Made by a program: the position numbers and the translations under genes
Source: Sphingomonas populi
GTDB lineage: Bacteria > Pseudomonadota > Alphaproteobacteria > Sphingomonadales > Sphingomonadaceae
Direction: 5' to 3'
Length of the DNA stretch: 64,000 nucleotides
NCBI RefSeq assembly: GCF_004208535.1
Contig: NZ_SGIS01000024.1
Span: 1-64,000, forward strand
The notes under the pieces: generated by a model
Databases searched by the model: none
What the model saw: only the letters and a program-made list of their open reading frames with translations
What the model was told of the DNA's origin: nothing
Shown: one piece after another, positions 53,701 to 63,356 of the stretch
Numbering within the stretch: position 1 is the stretch's first letter
Layout of the letters: each line of letters opens with the position of its first letter

Positions 53701-53995
53701 GGCCGACGACGGTGAAGATGTCGGTGATGGTCGAATTGCCCTGCGCGCTGGTCACGGTCAGCGTGTACGGACCACCTGCCTGCAGGCCGTTGAAGTTGAA
53801 CGAACCCGAACTGTCGGTGGTCGCTGTCGAACGCGCGCCAGTGGTGCTGCTTTCGATGACGACCGCAGCGCCAGCGACCGGAGCACCTTGAGCGACTACG
53901 CTGCCGCGCACGGTAGCCGTCGTTTCCTGGGCGCTGGCCGCAGCCGGCATCACCAAGGCGGCGATCGCTGCGCCCATAAGCAGTTGATTACGCAT
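50720..53995 (-). CDS. Oar-like TonB-dependent receptor with carboxypeptidase-regulatory domain
   Basis: A 1091-residue outer-membrane protein. The signal peptide (MRNQLLMGAAIAALVMPAAA, cut near ASA-QE) is followed by a beta-sandwich regulatory domain (TATVRGSVVAQGAPVAGAAV, GSFNFNGLQAGGPYTLTVTS; about 27-110) and a TonB box-like DIVVTANRV. The plug contains VNRDIRDLARRDPFARFEDT and FSVDGVTVSDNFGLNSDANP, which are Oar signatures. The barrel ends LYFIRIGARVSF. Oar-like receptors are linked to adhesion, protein or peptide uptake; no hydrolase sits next to it. Four cysteines appear in VCTAATS, FIACGSG and the terminal VTCATVDTNTCAKY. Confidence 0.9.
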   Translation of the reverse strand: MRNQLLMGAAIAALVMPAAASAQETTATVRGSVVAQGAPVAGAAVVIESSTTGARSTATTDSSGSFNFNGLQAGGPYTLTVTSAQGNSTITDIFTVVGQPYDLPVDLAEQTGGSDIVVTANRVQGAGVRSDGPQTILTATDIARVASVNRDIRDLARRDPFARFEDTSGSGGGKAISFAGVNPRYNKFSVDGVTVSDNFGLNSDANPTRRGPVPLDAIGQFSTSVAPYDVRQGGFQGGAMDAILKSGTNKFHGSGFFSYNSDGLTGDARRLGATKLNFDSKTYGVTLSGPIIKDKLFFMVSGERNTEGNPLSPAPGQVPNLTQSLIDSVTSAAKTAFPDYNVGGVLTSSSDKDEKIVGKITWNISDRQKLSLSYINAYDETNFLQNSNTSRSTPQLGLSSDAYKATELLRAGIVQLNSDWTDHLSTEARFLYKSYDRGQLSLGGNAFGQNRVCTAATSITNGNNGDSFIACGSGAPGVGGNPVVTFGPDSSRQSNVFNTDTYSGSFLIRYNAGNHDIKLYTQYDQVKIFNLFLQNTRGNWYYDSTADLASRTASSVTYQNAATGNPNDAAASFGYQQYQFGLQDDWRVNDQLTITAGVRYDLYGSHSPVPLNPGFTARYGFPNTLNYSGLGLLQPRVSFNYKPVSDISIRGGFGIFGGGSPDVYLSNSYSSAGAGIGGVGITSLTINRTGTNTYTLNGASIDPAIASAILHNPGGATIPAQLQALIPNGPNSLANINALSRDFRIPSVYKGTLSADWTPNNLLGGGWDFGADFYWSKVKDQVYFTDLRSIPIGTLPDGRTRYGPLIGSDTNTDIILANTSKGRSYIGVVRAAKTFDFGLDLDVSYTLQDVKDQTPATSSTAGSNYGNGAFLDGSGAAYGVSNDQSKWSFKYGVGFHHAFFGDNTTTFQLFGSTNAGRPYSITMQDLGTGNRSSVFGVTGRDDRFLLYVPTGPNDPLINMTPEVAAALDKIIVDNGLERYRGKILPRNVVRSRAYTQMDLHVAQELPLFVGKSKLTLFGDIQNFPNLLNKKWGGFRQAAFPYVEDVISVTCATVDTNTCAKYNYTLPITPNTSVAEIKPSLYFIRIGARVSF

Positions 53996-54180
53996 GTTTG
54001 AACCCCCAAGTATTTTTTATCGCGATGTCGCGAGTCCGCGCGGTGTCCGCGCCGTCCCCGGCCCACTGCGACCTGATTATTTAAGTAAAATGACAAAGGG
54101 GTCATGCGCCAGCCCCCCGGCGCAGCTAGTTTTGCCGCGTTGCAAAAAAGCATCACCGGGTCCGAAACGAACCCGCGTCT
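53996..54180. other. leader region of the Oar-like receptor gene and ligA terminator zone
   Basis: This 185-bp gap must carry the receptor promoter: on the minus strand ATTTAAATAATCAGG (about 54072-54086) is strikingly AT-rich for this genome. No gene is visible. Confidence 0.35.
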
Positions 54181-56325
<2,145 letters not shown>

Positions 56326-56424
56326 CTAGACGAGAGCGGGGCCGGGGATCAAGCGCGACATCGTTCGTGCGGGGTTCGTCCCAGGCGCAGCGGTTCACAC
56401 CACGCCCGGTACGAGCGGAACGGT

Positions 56425-56628
56425 TCAGACAGCCATCATGCTCACGCTGAGCTTGGCTTCTTCGTTGACCGAGCGGCGCTGTTCGGTCTTCTCGGCGCGG
56501 ACCGCCATTTCGTCCCACGCCTTGGCGGCGCGTAGCCAGCGGTCGCGGACATTGTCGAGGGTTGCGGACGCGGCATCGGCGTGCGCCTGGCGCGCGCGAT
56601 CCTGGTAGAAAAGAACAGTGGTGCTCAT
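56425..56628 (-). CDS. small hypothetical protein
   Basis: A 67-residue helical, charged protein (YQDRARQAHADAASATLDNV, then RDRWLRAAKAWDEMAVRAEK), from ATG 56628. The pattern RxRWLRAAxAWxxMA is common in small alphaproteobacterial orphan proteins. No known function. It follows the cold-shock gene on the same strand after 66 bp. Confidence 0.65.
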   Translation of the reverse strand: MSTTVLFYQDRARQAHADAASATLDNVRDRWLRAAKAWDEMAVRAEKTEQRRSVNEEAKLSVSMMAV

Positions 56629-56694
56629 CGCGTATCTCCGCAAGGAAGGGAAGGCGGGCGGCGCGAGGAGGATTCCCCGTGCCACCCGATCCGT

Positions 56695-56901
56695 TTACGC
56701 TGCGCTCAGATTGACCGCGGACGTTTTGCCGCGACGATCCTGCTCCAGTTCGTAATTCACGCGCTGCTCGCGATCGAGCGTGCGCATGCCAGCGGCTTCC
56801 ACCGCGCTGATGTGGACGAAGGCGTCGTTGCCGCCGTCTTCCGGCGCGATGAAGCCATAGCCCTTGTCGGCGTTGAAGAATTTCACGGTGCCAATCGGCA
56901 T
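56695..56901 (-). CDS. cold-shock protein (CspA family)
   Basis: A 68-residue cold-shock-domain RNA chaperone. RNP1 is KGYGFIAPEDGG and RNP2 is DAFVHISAVE, and the start MPIGTVKFFNADKGYG is canonical. The C-terminal half (LDREQRVNYELEQDRRGKTS) matches the family. The ORF opens at 57114, but ATG 56901 fits the domain. About 300 bp of gene-free DNA upstream could be a structured cold-shock leader. Confidence 0.94.
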   Translation of the reverse strand: MPIGTVKFFNADKGYGFIAPEDGGNDAFVHISAVEAAGMRTLDREQRVNYELEQDRRGKTSAVNLSAA

Positions 56902-57253
56902 GGGTATTTCCTTAGCGTAGCGGCACCGGGCGTTGGCGCGGTGCCGGTTGGGGCCGAGATCAGAGACGCAGACACCGTCCGGCCCCGGCCGGCGTCTACG
57001 AGGGGCTGCGCTCAGCCGATGGCCAAGCGCGCTGGCACAGCGACGGCCAAAAGGCAGTCGCGTGGCGTCGGGATGTGTGAAAGGAGAGCCAAAGCACACG
57101 TCCGTCGCCAACAAGCGGGAGCGCGGGAGTCTCTCAGTCCGACGATGCTTGAGGGCCAGGTCGCGGGATACCGATGGTGTAGCACAGCCTGCGCCGCGTG
57201 TCGCCCGCTAATCCTGACTCGGGCTCGCACCGCCGTTTTACTATGCTGCGGCG
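56902..57253. other. gap upstream of the cold-shock gene
   Basis: About 350 bp with no supported gene; includes a GC-rich palindromic stretch near 56980 (GGCCCCGGCCGGCG). A long untranslated leader of the cold-shock mRNA (minus strand) is a reasonable guess, but I see no definite structure. Confidence 0.35.
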
Positions 57254-57388
57254 ATGCTGATCCTGCTCCTTGCGCTGGCCCAGGCGCCGGCGATCGACGA
57301 CACGCCGCCGATCGGCACGACCCCGTCATCGTCACCCCGGCCTTGTGCCGGGGTCCACCCCGCAGCACGCGGTGCCGCAGATGGTTGA
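57254..57388 (+). pseudogene. 5' stub of a secreted-protein gene interrupted by a palindromic repeat
   Basis: The ORF begins MLILLLALAQAPAIDDTPPI with a signal-like hydrophobic start and good coding bias, then runs straight into the family B palindrome (57330-57359). There it reads nonsense (SSSPRPCAGVHPAARG) to a stop at 57388. The pattern is a gene start truncated by repeat insertion. The rest of the gene is not seen beyond the right-hand repeat. Confidence 0.35.
57330..57359. repeat. 30-bp palindromic repeat, left copy
   Basis: CGTCACCCCGGCC-TTGT-GCCGGGGTCCACC-type hairpin. Its exact reverse complement lies at 57699-57728, so the two enclose the GIY-YIG pseudogene as perfect inverted repeats. 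Confidence 0.85.
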
Positions 57389-57726
57389 GCGCATACCATG
57401 CGTCTATTTGCTCGCGAGCGGTTTCAACGGACGGCTTTATGTCGGCGTGACATCGAACTTGCCCGGCCGCGTCGCGCAGCGCCGGCACCTTCGACGGTCA
57501 CACGCGCAAATATGGCATTCGCCGCCTCGTCTATTTTGAAGTTGCCGAGACGATGGACGCCGCGATCGCACGCGAAAAGCAGTTGAAGCGCTATCGGCGT
57601 GACTGGAAGCGCAACCTGATCGAGCGCGAGAACCCGGCGTGGAACGATCTTGCGGTGGGGTTGGGGCTTGCGCGGCTGGCGTCACCACCCAGTCCTGCGG
57701 TGGACCCCGGCACAAGGCCGGGGTGA
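57381..57726 (+). pseudogene. frameshifted GIY-YIG nuclease (UPF0213/YhbQ-like)
   Basis: From ATG 57381 one frame reads VERIPCVYLLASGFNGRLYV and GVTSNLPGRVAQRR, the GIY-YIG core (VYLLAS...LYVGVT). The homology then continues in another frame as GTFDGHTRKYGIRRLVYFEV, AETMDAAIAREKQLKRYRRD and WKRNLIERENPAWNDLAVGL. A small indel near 57475-57490 breaks the gene. Both parts match typical 95-110 residue single-domain GIY-YIG proteins. The last codons and the TGA lie within the right-hand 30-bp repeat. Confidence 0.8.
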
Positions 57727-57728
57727 CG
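57699..57728. repeat. 30-bp palindromic repeat, right copy
   Basis: Exact inverse of the copy at 57330-57359, beginning GGTGGACCCCGGCACAAGGC. It supplies the stop codon of the GIY-YIG frame and lies 17 bp from the recN stop. Confidence 0.85.
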
Positions 57729-57744
57729 GAACGGGATCACCCCG

Positions 57745-59409
57745 TTACGCCGTCTCCAGCAACCGCTCCGCCTGCGCGCGCGCCTCGGGGGTGATCGTCG
57801 CGCCCGACAGCATCCGCGCGATCTCCTCGCGCCGCTCGCCCGCGTCGAGCTGGCGGACGCCGGTGCGCGTGACCAGACCGTCATGGCTCTTGGCGATCAG
57901 CAAATGCTGGCGCCCGCGCGCGGCGACCTGCGGGCTGTGTGTCACCACCAGCACTTGCGTGCGCTCCGCCAGCCGCGCGAGCCGCTCGCCGATCGCGCTG
58001 GCGACGGCGCCGCCGACGCCACGGTCGATCTCGTCGAACACCATCGTCGCGGCGCCACCCTCCTCGGCGAGCGCGACCTTCAGCGCGAGGATGAAGCGCG
58101 ACAATTCGCCGCCCGAGGCGATCTTGACCAGCGGCGCGAACGGCGCGCCCGGATTGGTCGAAATCTCGAACTCGACGCGGTCCTTGCCGCTCGGGCTCCA
58201 TTGCGCGGGCGACAGCGGCGCGACCACGGTGCGGAACCGCGCCGCGTCGAGCTTGAGCGGCGCGAGTTCGGCCTTCACCGCCGCGTCGAGTCGCGTAGCC
58301 GCAGCGGTGCGCGCCGTGGTCAGCGTGGCGGCGGCGGCATCATAGGCGGCAGCGGTCTGCGCCACCGCGCGCTCCAGCGCAGCCAGTCCGGCGCCACCGC
58401 TCTCCAGCAGGTCGAGCCGCGCCCCCAGCTCTTCGGTCAGTTCGGCAAGCGCATCGGGCTGGACACGGTGTTTGCGCGCCAGCGCGCGCAGATCGAACAG
58501 CCGCGTCTCATCGGCCTCCAGTTGCGCCGGATCGAACGCCAGCGCCCGCGCGGCGGTATCGATGCCGTCCTGCGCCGCGTCGGCCTCGCTGATCGCACGG
58601 TCGATCGCCTCCAGCGCCTCGGCGAGCGCCTCGTGATCCTCGGTTAGCCGCTCGAGGATGCGCGCCGCTTGCCGCAGCCGCGCCAGCCCGCCGTCCGATC
58701 CTTCGAGCAGATCGGCCACCGCCTGCAGATCGCCAGCGATCTTTTCGCCGCGCTGCATCCCGGCGCGCCGCGTTGCCAGTTCCTCCTCCTCGCCCGGCTC
58801 GGGGGCGAAGCCGCGCAGCTCGGCGACGGCATGTTCGAGCCATTCGCGGTCGCGCTCCTGCGTGTCGAGATCGGCGCGCGCCACCGCCAGCGCGTCCTCG
58901 GCGGCGCGCCAGGCGCGGTGCGCGCGCGTGGCCGCGCCGGTATCGATCCGCGCGAAACTGTCGAGCAACGCGCGGTGTCCGCTCGCCGCGAGCAGCCCGC
59001 GATCGTCATGCTGGCCGTGGATCTCGACGAGGTGCGCGCCCAGTTCGCGCAGCAGCGCGGCCGGCGCCGCCGATCCGTTGACGAGCGCGCGGCTGCCGCC
59101 ATCGGCCTTGACGATGCGGCGCACGATCAGCGGCTCGCCGGCTTCGAGATCGAAGCCGTTTTCGGCGAGCAGCGCCGCGATCGCGCCATCCGCGTGCGGC
59201 GTATCGAACACGGCGGTGACGACCGCCTGCGCTGCACCCTGCCGCACCAGCCCCGAATCGCCCCGCGCGCCGAGCGCCAGCCCAAGCGAATCGAGCAGGA
59301 TCGACTTGCCCGCCCCGGTCTCGCCGGTCAGCACGCCCAACCCTTCGTGGAAATCGAGGTCGAGCGCCTCGATCAGCACCACATCGCGAATCGAAAGCGA
59401 GGTCAGCAT
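57745..59409 (-). CDS. recN: DNA repair protein RecN
   Basis: A 554-residue SMC-like ATPase acting on double-strand breaks. The N-terminal head has LTSLSIRDVVLIEALDLDFH and Walker A GLGVLTGETGAGKSILLDSL. The middle is a coiled coil (ELEEL-like heptads; ALEAIDRAISEADAAQDGID). The C-terminal head has the ABC signature IASGGELSRFILALKVAL, Walker B TMVFDEIDRGVGGAVASAIG and VLVVTHSPQVAARG. Full length for the family. It follows bamD in the usual bamD-recN order. Confidence 0.96.
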   Translation of the reverse strand: MLTSLSIRDVVLIEALDLDFHEGLGVLTGETGAGKSILLDSLGLALGARGDSGLVRQGAAQAVVTAVFDTPHADGAIAALLAENGFDLEAGEPLIVRRIVKADGGSRALVNGSAAPAALLRELGAHLVEIHGQHDDRGLLAASGHRALLDSFARIDTGAATRAHRAWRAAEDALAVARADLDTQERDREWLEHAVAELRGFAPEPGEEEELATRRAGMQRGEKIAGDLQAVADLLEGSDGGLARLRQAARILERLTEDHEALAEALEAIDRAISEADAAQDGIDTAARALAFDPAQLEADETRLFDLRALARKHRVQPDALAELTEELGARLDLLESGGAGLAALERAVAQTAAAYDAAAATLTTARTAAATRLDAAVKAELAPLKLDAARFRTVVAPLSPAQWSPSGKDRVEFEISTNPGAPFAPLVKIASGGELSRFILALKVALAEEGGAATMVFDEIDRGVGGAVASAIGERLARLAERTQVLVVTHSPQVAARGRQHLLIAKSHDGLVTRTGVRQLDAGERREEIARMLSGATITPEARAQAERLLETA

Positions 59410-59431
59410 GTCAGCGCCTCCGGCCTGACGA

Positions 59432-60232
59432 TCAGGCCTTTTTCGCGGCCAGCTTGACCGGATGATCCTGCATCAGCTTGTACGCGCGGGCATACCAGGG
59501 CGTGCCCGGATAGTTCGCGCCGAGCACCGCCGCCGCCTTCTCCGCCTCTTCGCGCACGCCGAGCGCGAGATAGCATTCGGTCAGCCGCATCAGCGCCTCG
59601 GGCGCGTGCGTGGTGGTCTGATACTCGTCGATCACGGTGCGGAAACGCATCGATGCCGCCAGCCACTGGCCGCGCCGCTCGTAGAACCGGCCGATTTCCA
59701 TTTCCTTGCCGCCAAGGTGATCGCGGACGAGATCAACCTTCAGCCGCGCGTCGGAGGCGTATTTGCTGGTAGGATAGCGCCGCATCAACTCGCCCAGCGC
59801 GTCGAGCGCCTGCTGGGTGATCTTCTGGTCGCGGGTTGCGTCGCTGATCTGCTCGTAATAGCCGAGCGCGATCAGATAATAGGCATAAGGCGCGTCGCGG
59901 TTGCCGGGGTGGACCGACAGGAAGCGCTGCGCCGCCTGGATCGAGCTGGTGTAATCGTGCGCGAGATAATAGCTGAACGAGCTCATCAACTGCGCGCGCC
60001 GCGCCCAGATCGAATAGGGATGCTGACGCTCGACCTCATCAAACAGCGCCGCCGCGAGCTTGTACTGGCCCATGTCGAGCCGCTTGCGCGCCGCCGTATA
60101 GAGCGTACCGACATCGCGCGCGACATAGGGGATATCGGCCTTGGCCTTGCCGCGCGAAGCGCAGCCGGCGACAGGAAGCGCCGAAGCGGCGATGAGCGCG
60201 AGCGCGATCGAGCGGGACATTGGGATACGCAT
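59432..60232 (-). CDS. bamD: outer membrane protein assembly factor BamD
   Basis: A 266-residue outer-membrane lipoprotein of the BAM complex. The signal SIALALIAASALPVAGCASR has lipobox VAGC. TPR-like repeats follow: DVGTLYTAARKRLDMGQYKL, AALFDEVERQHPYSIWARRA, QRFLSVHPGNRDAPYAYYLI, and a C-terminal MRLTECYLALGVREEAEKAA. DATRDQKITQQALDALGELM is a BamD-typical segment. ATG 60232 and ATG 60220 are both possible; the first has AAGGG upstream. Confidence 0.93.
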   Translation of the reverse strand: MRIPMSRSIALALIAASALPVAGCASRGKAKADIPYVARDVGTLYTAARKRLDMGQYKLAAALFDEVERQHPYSIWARRAQLMSSFSYYLAHDYTSSIQAAQRFLSVHPGNRDAPYAYYLIALGYYEQISDATRDQKITQQALDALGELMRRYPTSKYASDARLKVDLVRDHLGGKEMEIGRFYERRGQWLAASMRFRTVIDEYQTTTHAPEALMRLTECYLALGVREEAEKAAAVLGANYPGTPWYARAYKLMQDHPVKLAAKKA

Positions 60233-60406
60233 CGCCAGCACCCTTAGCCGAACGCCTGAGCCACGAACAATCCCCTTCGAAAAAAGCCGTATCGCCGCCA
60301 CGTTTCCGCCACGGATGGCGCCGGATCGGGAAGGATTGCCAAGGGATCGGATGACAGACCCGGCGCGTTCGGGCTAGATCGTTACGCAAATGCAGCGGAG
60401 ATTCGA

Positions 60407-61231
60407 ATGACGGCCACTCTTCTGGCAACCAAGCGCGTGGAAAAGCCCTGGGGCCGGCATGATCTGTGGCCGGGTTTCCCCGATCCGGCGGCGGAGTCGC
60501 CCGCGATCGGCGAAGTGTGGTTCCAGACCCCGCACGCCGGCGAACCCGAACTCCTCATCAAATATCTGTTCACCAGCGATCGCCTGTCGGTGCAGGTCCA
60601 CCCCGATGACGCGGCGGCGCGCGCGGCGGGCTATCCGCGCGGCAAGGACGAGGCATGGCTGATCCTCGCCGCCGAGCCGACCTCGACGATCGCGATCGGC
60701 ACGCTCGCGCCGATGACCCGCGACGAACTGCGTGCCGCCTCGCTCGACGGGTCGATCGAGCATCTGCTCGACTGGAAGCCGGTCAAGGCTGGCGACTTTT
60801 ATTATTCGAAGGCTGGCACGGTGCATGCCATCGGTGCCGGGCTGACCGTGATCGAAATCCAGCAGAACGTCGATCTCACCTACCGCCTGTACGATTACGG
60901 CAGCGATCGGGAATTGCATCTCGACGCGGGCGTTGCGGCTTCGGACCCAGAGCCGTTCGTGCCACTGCCCACCCCCGCGCCCGACGGCCGCGATCACACG
61001 GTTTTGGCGGAAGGCCCCAAATTCGTGATCGAACGCTTCGCCGGCGGCGCCCGCGACATCACGCTGCCCGAGGGCGTGACCGGCTGGTTCGTCCCCGTCA
61101 CCGGATCGGGCGTGGCGGACGGCGTCGCCTGGAAAGCCGGCGAATGCCTGACGCTGACCGGGGTGTGCCACATCGACGCGGCGGCGGGCAGCGACGTGCT
61201 GTTCGCCTATCCGGGTGACAAGCGCATCTGA
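60407..61231 (+). CDS. manA: class I mannose-6-phosphate isomerase
   Basis: A 274-residue zinc-dependent cupin enzyme interconverting mannose 6-phosphate and fructose 6-phosphate. KRVEKPWGRHDLWPGF is the N-terminal signature. Metal ligands are in RLSVQVHPDDAAA (Gln, His), KDEAWLIL (Glu) and AGTVHAIGAGLTVIEIQQNV (His). It is the short bacterial form without the helical insertion. It could feed mannose into sugar-nucleotide synthesis for polysaccharide. It is divergent from bamD. Confidence 0.92.
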   Translation: MTATLLATKRVEKPWGRHDLWPGFPDPAAESPAIGEVWFQTPHAGEPELLIKYLFTSDRLSVQVHPDDAAARAAGYPRGKDEAWLILAAEPTSTIAIGTLAPMTRDELRAASLDGSIEHLLDWKPVKAGDFYYSKAGTVHAIGAGLTVIEIQQNVDLTYRLYDYGSDRELHLDAGVAASDPEPFVPLPTPAPDGRDHTVLAEGPKFVIERFAGGARDITLPEGVTGWFVPVTGSGVADGVAWKAGECLTLTGVCHIDAAAGSDVLFAYPGDKRI

Positions 61232-61777
61232 TCGCCGGGAATCGTATTCCCAACCGTTCGCCCTGAGCGTGTCGAAGCCTGTCCTGAGCGGCTGGCTTCG
61301 ACGGACTCAGTAAGAACGGCGCAACGTGCCTTCCGAGATCAGCCCCACGAGATCCACCGCATCGGGAGTATCGTCCGACTGATGACGGCCGCCCCGCCCG
61401 CATCCTGCTCGGGCGGATAGCGAATGCGTTGCCGATCTCGGAGGCCTTCGCATCAAGCGCGGCGTTCACCTCGCTCTCGACGCCCGCAAGGCCGAGGGAT
61501 CGACCTTGCGCACCGCCGTTGCCAATTCGTTGGCGGAGAAGAGAGCGCGAGTTTGGCGGAAATCCCCCGAGGAACGCGCGGGGAAAAGGCGGTAGCTCGG
61601 GCCATGAACGACCCCGTCCAGGCCATTTGCCAATCCTAGCTACTCTAGACGCCAGCGGCTTCGGTTCGATTTGGTTCGCGTTAATGTTGGTCGCGCAAAT
61701 CTGCTCGGCTGGCTAGACGGGCCGTGGCGGTCGCTCTCTGTCTGTCACGGGGAGCAAAACCTACCGCCCAAAAGGAG
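61232..61777. other. gene-poor gap after manA
   Basis: Apart from the family A repeat (61254-61319) I see no supported gene. Scattered ORFs lack coding bias. A stretch near 61400-61600 has GC-rich, coding-like patches in shifting frames and may be a decayed gene. Confidence 0.4.
61254..61319. repeat. palindromic repeat, family A
   Basis: CCGTTCGCCCTGAGCGTGTC at the left and AAGAACGG at the right with GGCTGGCTTCGACGGAC inside; a shortened relative of the 19671 and 36902 elements. Confidence 0.6.
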
Positions 61778-61888
61778 GTGATTAACATAACAATCGACAT
61801 TGCAACTTTGATTGTCAGCCTATGCTTGCTGACGATCGCTTTCGCCGCTTTGGTGGTGCAGATCATTGAAGCGGCTCGCCGGAAGTAA
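61778..61888 (+). CDS. possible 36-residue hydrophobic peptide
   Basis: AAAGGAGGTGAT (61771-61782) is complementary over 12 bases to the usual 3' end of 16S rRNA. Behind it an open frame reads INITIDIATLIVSLCLLTIA and then FAALVVQIIEAARRK, one membrane span with a basic tail. The start is unclear: GTG 61778 overlaps the Shine-Dalgarno, while ATA 61787 has ideal spacing. The layout resembles tiny type I toxins or holin-like peptides. Imperfect GC-rich hairpins follow at about 61910-61980. Confidence 0.4.
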   Translation: MINITIDIATLIVSLCLLTIAFAALVVQIIEAARRK

Positions 61889-62173
61889 GCCGCAAGGCTC
61901 ACTCTAGCGGAGGGGGTCGGGCCTGCCAGCTTGGCCCCCTTTACGATTTGGCCCCGACCGCTGCCACGGCCGGGGCCATCGTTCGGGAAGATGATCACAC
62001 ACCTAACCGACATTGCGACTAACGATATAACTCGTGGACGTAAAAACTTCAACTAACTCGTGGAACGATAGACGGACCAAAAGCCAGACCAACACTCGCG
62101 CCACAATGCCGGATTTAAGTGCCGGAAAAGTGATGCAGCGCAGTCTTAACCTTCACCCGCTAAGCCCGGCACT
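61889..62173. other. gap with GC-rich hairpins before the glycosyltransferase
   Basis: Includes GGGGGTCGGGCC...GGCCCCC followed by TTT (about 61913-61942), a terminator-like form for the small ORF, and GGCCCCGACC...GGCCGGGGCC (about 61951-61978). The remainder is AT-richer than average with no gene. Confidence 0.4.
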
Positions 62174-63340
62174 ATGCTCCGCGTGTTGACCCTCGCCACC
62201 CTGTTCCCGCATGCCGCCGCGCCCAATCTCGGCGTGTTCGTCGAGCGGCAGACGCTTGGCCTTGCCGCGCACCGCGATATCGATTTGCGCGTTGTAGCCC
62301 CGGTCGGGCTGCCGCCGTGGCCGCTGTCGCGGCACGGCCATTACGCCCCGCTCGCACGCCTGCCGACGCGTGAACCGTGGAAGGGCCTCGACGTGCGGCG
62401 TCCGCGCTTCCTCACGCTGCCCGGAACAGCGGGCCGCTTCCATGTGCCCGCGCTGGTCCGCGCGCTCGCGCCGCTGCTCGCCGACATCCGCCGCGATTTC
62501 CCGTTCGACGTGATCGACGCGGAGTTCTTCTTCCCCGACGGCCCCGCGGCAGTCGCGCTCGGCAAGGCGCTGGGCGTGCCGGTCTCGATCAAGGCGCGCG
62601 GCGCCGATATCCACCATTGGGGCACCGCGCCCGCCACCGCCGCACAGGTGATCGCCGCCGGGCGGCAGGCGGACGGAGTGCTCGCGGTCTCGCAAGCGAT
62701 GCGCGCCGACATGACCGCGCTCGGCATCCCCGCTGAGACGATCCGCGTCCACCATACCGGCGTCGATCTCGACCGCTTCGCGCCGCGCGACCGTACGGGA
62801 GCGAAAGCTAAGTTCGGCGTTACCGGGCCGCTGGTCGTCTCGGTCGGCGCGCTCATCCCACGCAAGGGGCATGACGTGGTGATCGACGCGGTCGCCGCGA
62901 TACCCGGCGCCTCGCTGCTGATCGCCGGGGCAGGGGCGGCGCGGCCTACGTTGGAGGCGAAGATCGCCGCGCTCGGCATCGGCGACCGTGTGCGCCTGCT
63001 CGGCGCGCTGCCCCACGCCGATCTGCCCGCGCTGATCGCCGCCGCCGACGTGATGGCGCTCGCCTCCGCGTCGGAAGGGCTGGCGAACGCATGGGTCGAG
63101 GCGCTGGCGTGCGGCACGCCGATCGTCATCACCGATGCCGGCGGCGCGCGCGAAGTGGTGACCGATGTCGCTTACGGGCGCGTCGTCGCCCGCGAGGCGA
63201 ACGCGTTCACGCGAGCGATCGGGGAGGTCCTCGCCGCCCCGCCGATGCAAGAGGCTGTTCGCAAGGGCGCGGAGCGGTTCACATGGAGCGCGAATACCGA
63301 TGCGCTGTACGCGCACCTACGAAATTTGGTCTCAGCCTAA
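62174..63340 (+). CDS. glycosyltransferase family 4 protein
   Basis: A 388-residue GT-B glycosyltransferase. The N-terminal domain has LATLFPHAAAPNLGVFVERQ (typical of exopolysaccharide GT4 enzymes) and DVIDAEFFFPDGPAAVALGK. The C-terminal nucleotide-sugar domain has VVSVGALIPRKGHDVVIDAV, VRLLGALPHADLPALIAAAD and the EX7E motif ASEGLANAWVEALACGTPIV. It likely adds a hexose from a GDP- or UDP-sugar to a cell-surface glycan. The acceptor is unknown. Confidence 0.9.
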   Translation: MLRVLTLATLFPHAAAPNLGVFVERQTLGLAAHRDIDLRVVAPVGLPPWPLSRHGHYAPLARLPTREPWKGLDVRRPRFLTLPGTAGRFHVPALVRALAPLLADIRRDFPFDVIDAEFFFPDGPAAVALGKALGVPVSIKARGADIHHWGTAPATAAQVIAAGRQADGVLAVSQAMRADMTALGIPAETIRVHHTGVDLDRFAPRDRTGAKAKFGVTGPLVVSVGALIPRKGHDVVIDAVAAIPGASLLIAGAGAARPTLEAKIAALGIGDRVRLLGALPHADLPALIAAADVMALASASEGLANAWVEALACGTPIVITDAGGAREVVTDVAYGRVVAREANAFTRAIGEVLAAPPMQEAVRKGAERFTWSANTDALYAHLRNLVSA

Positions 63341-63356
63341 ACCAACCCGCGTGGGG

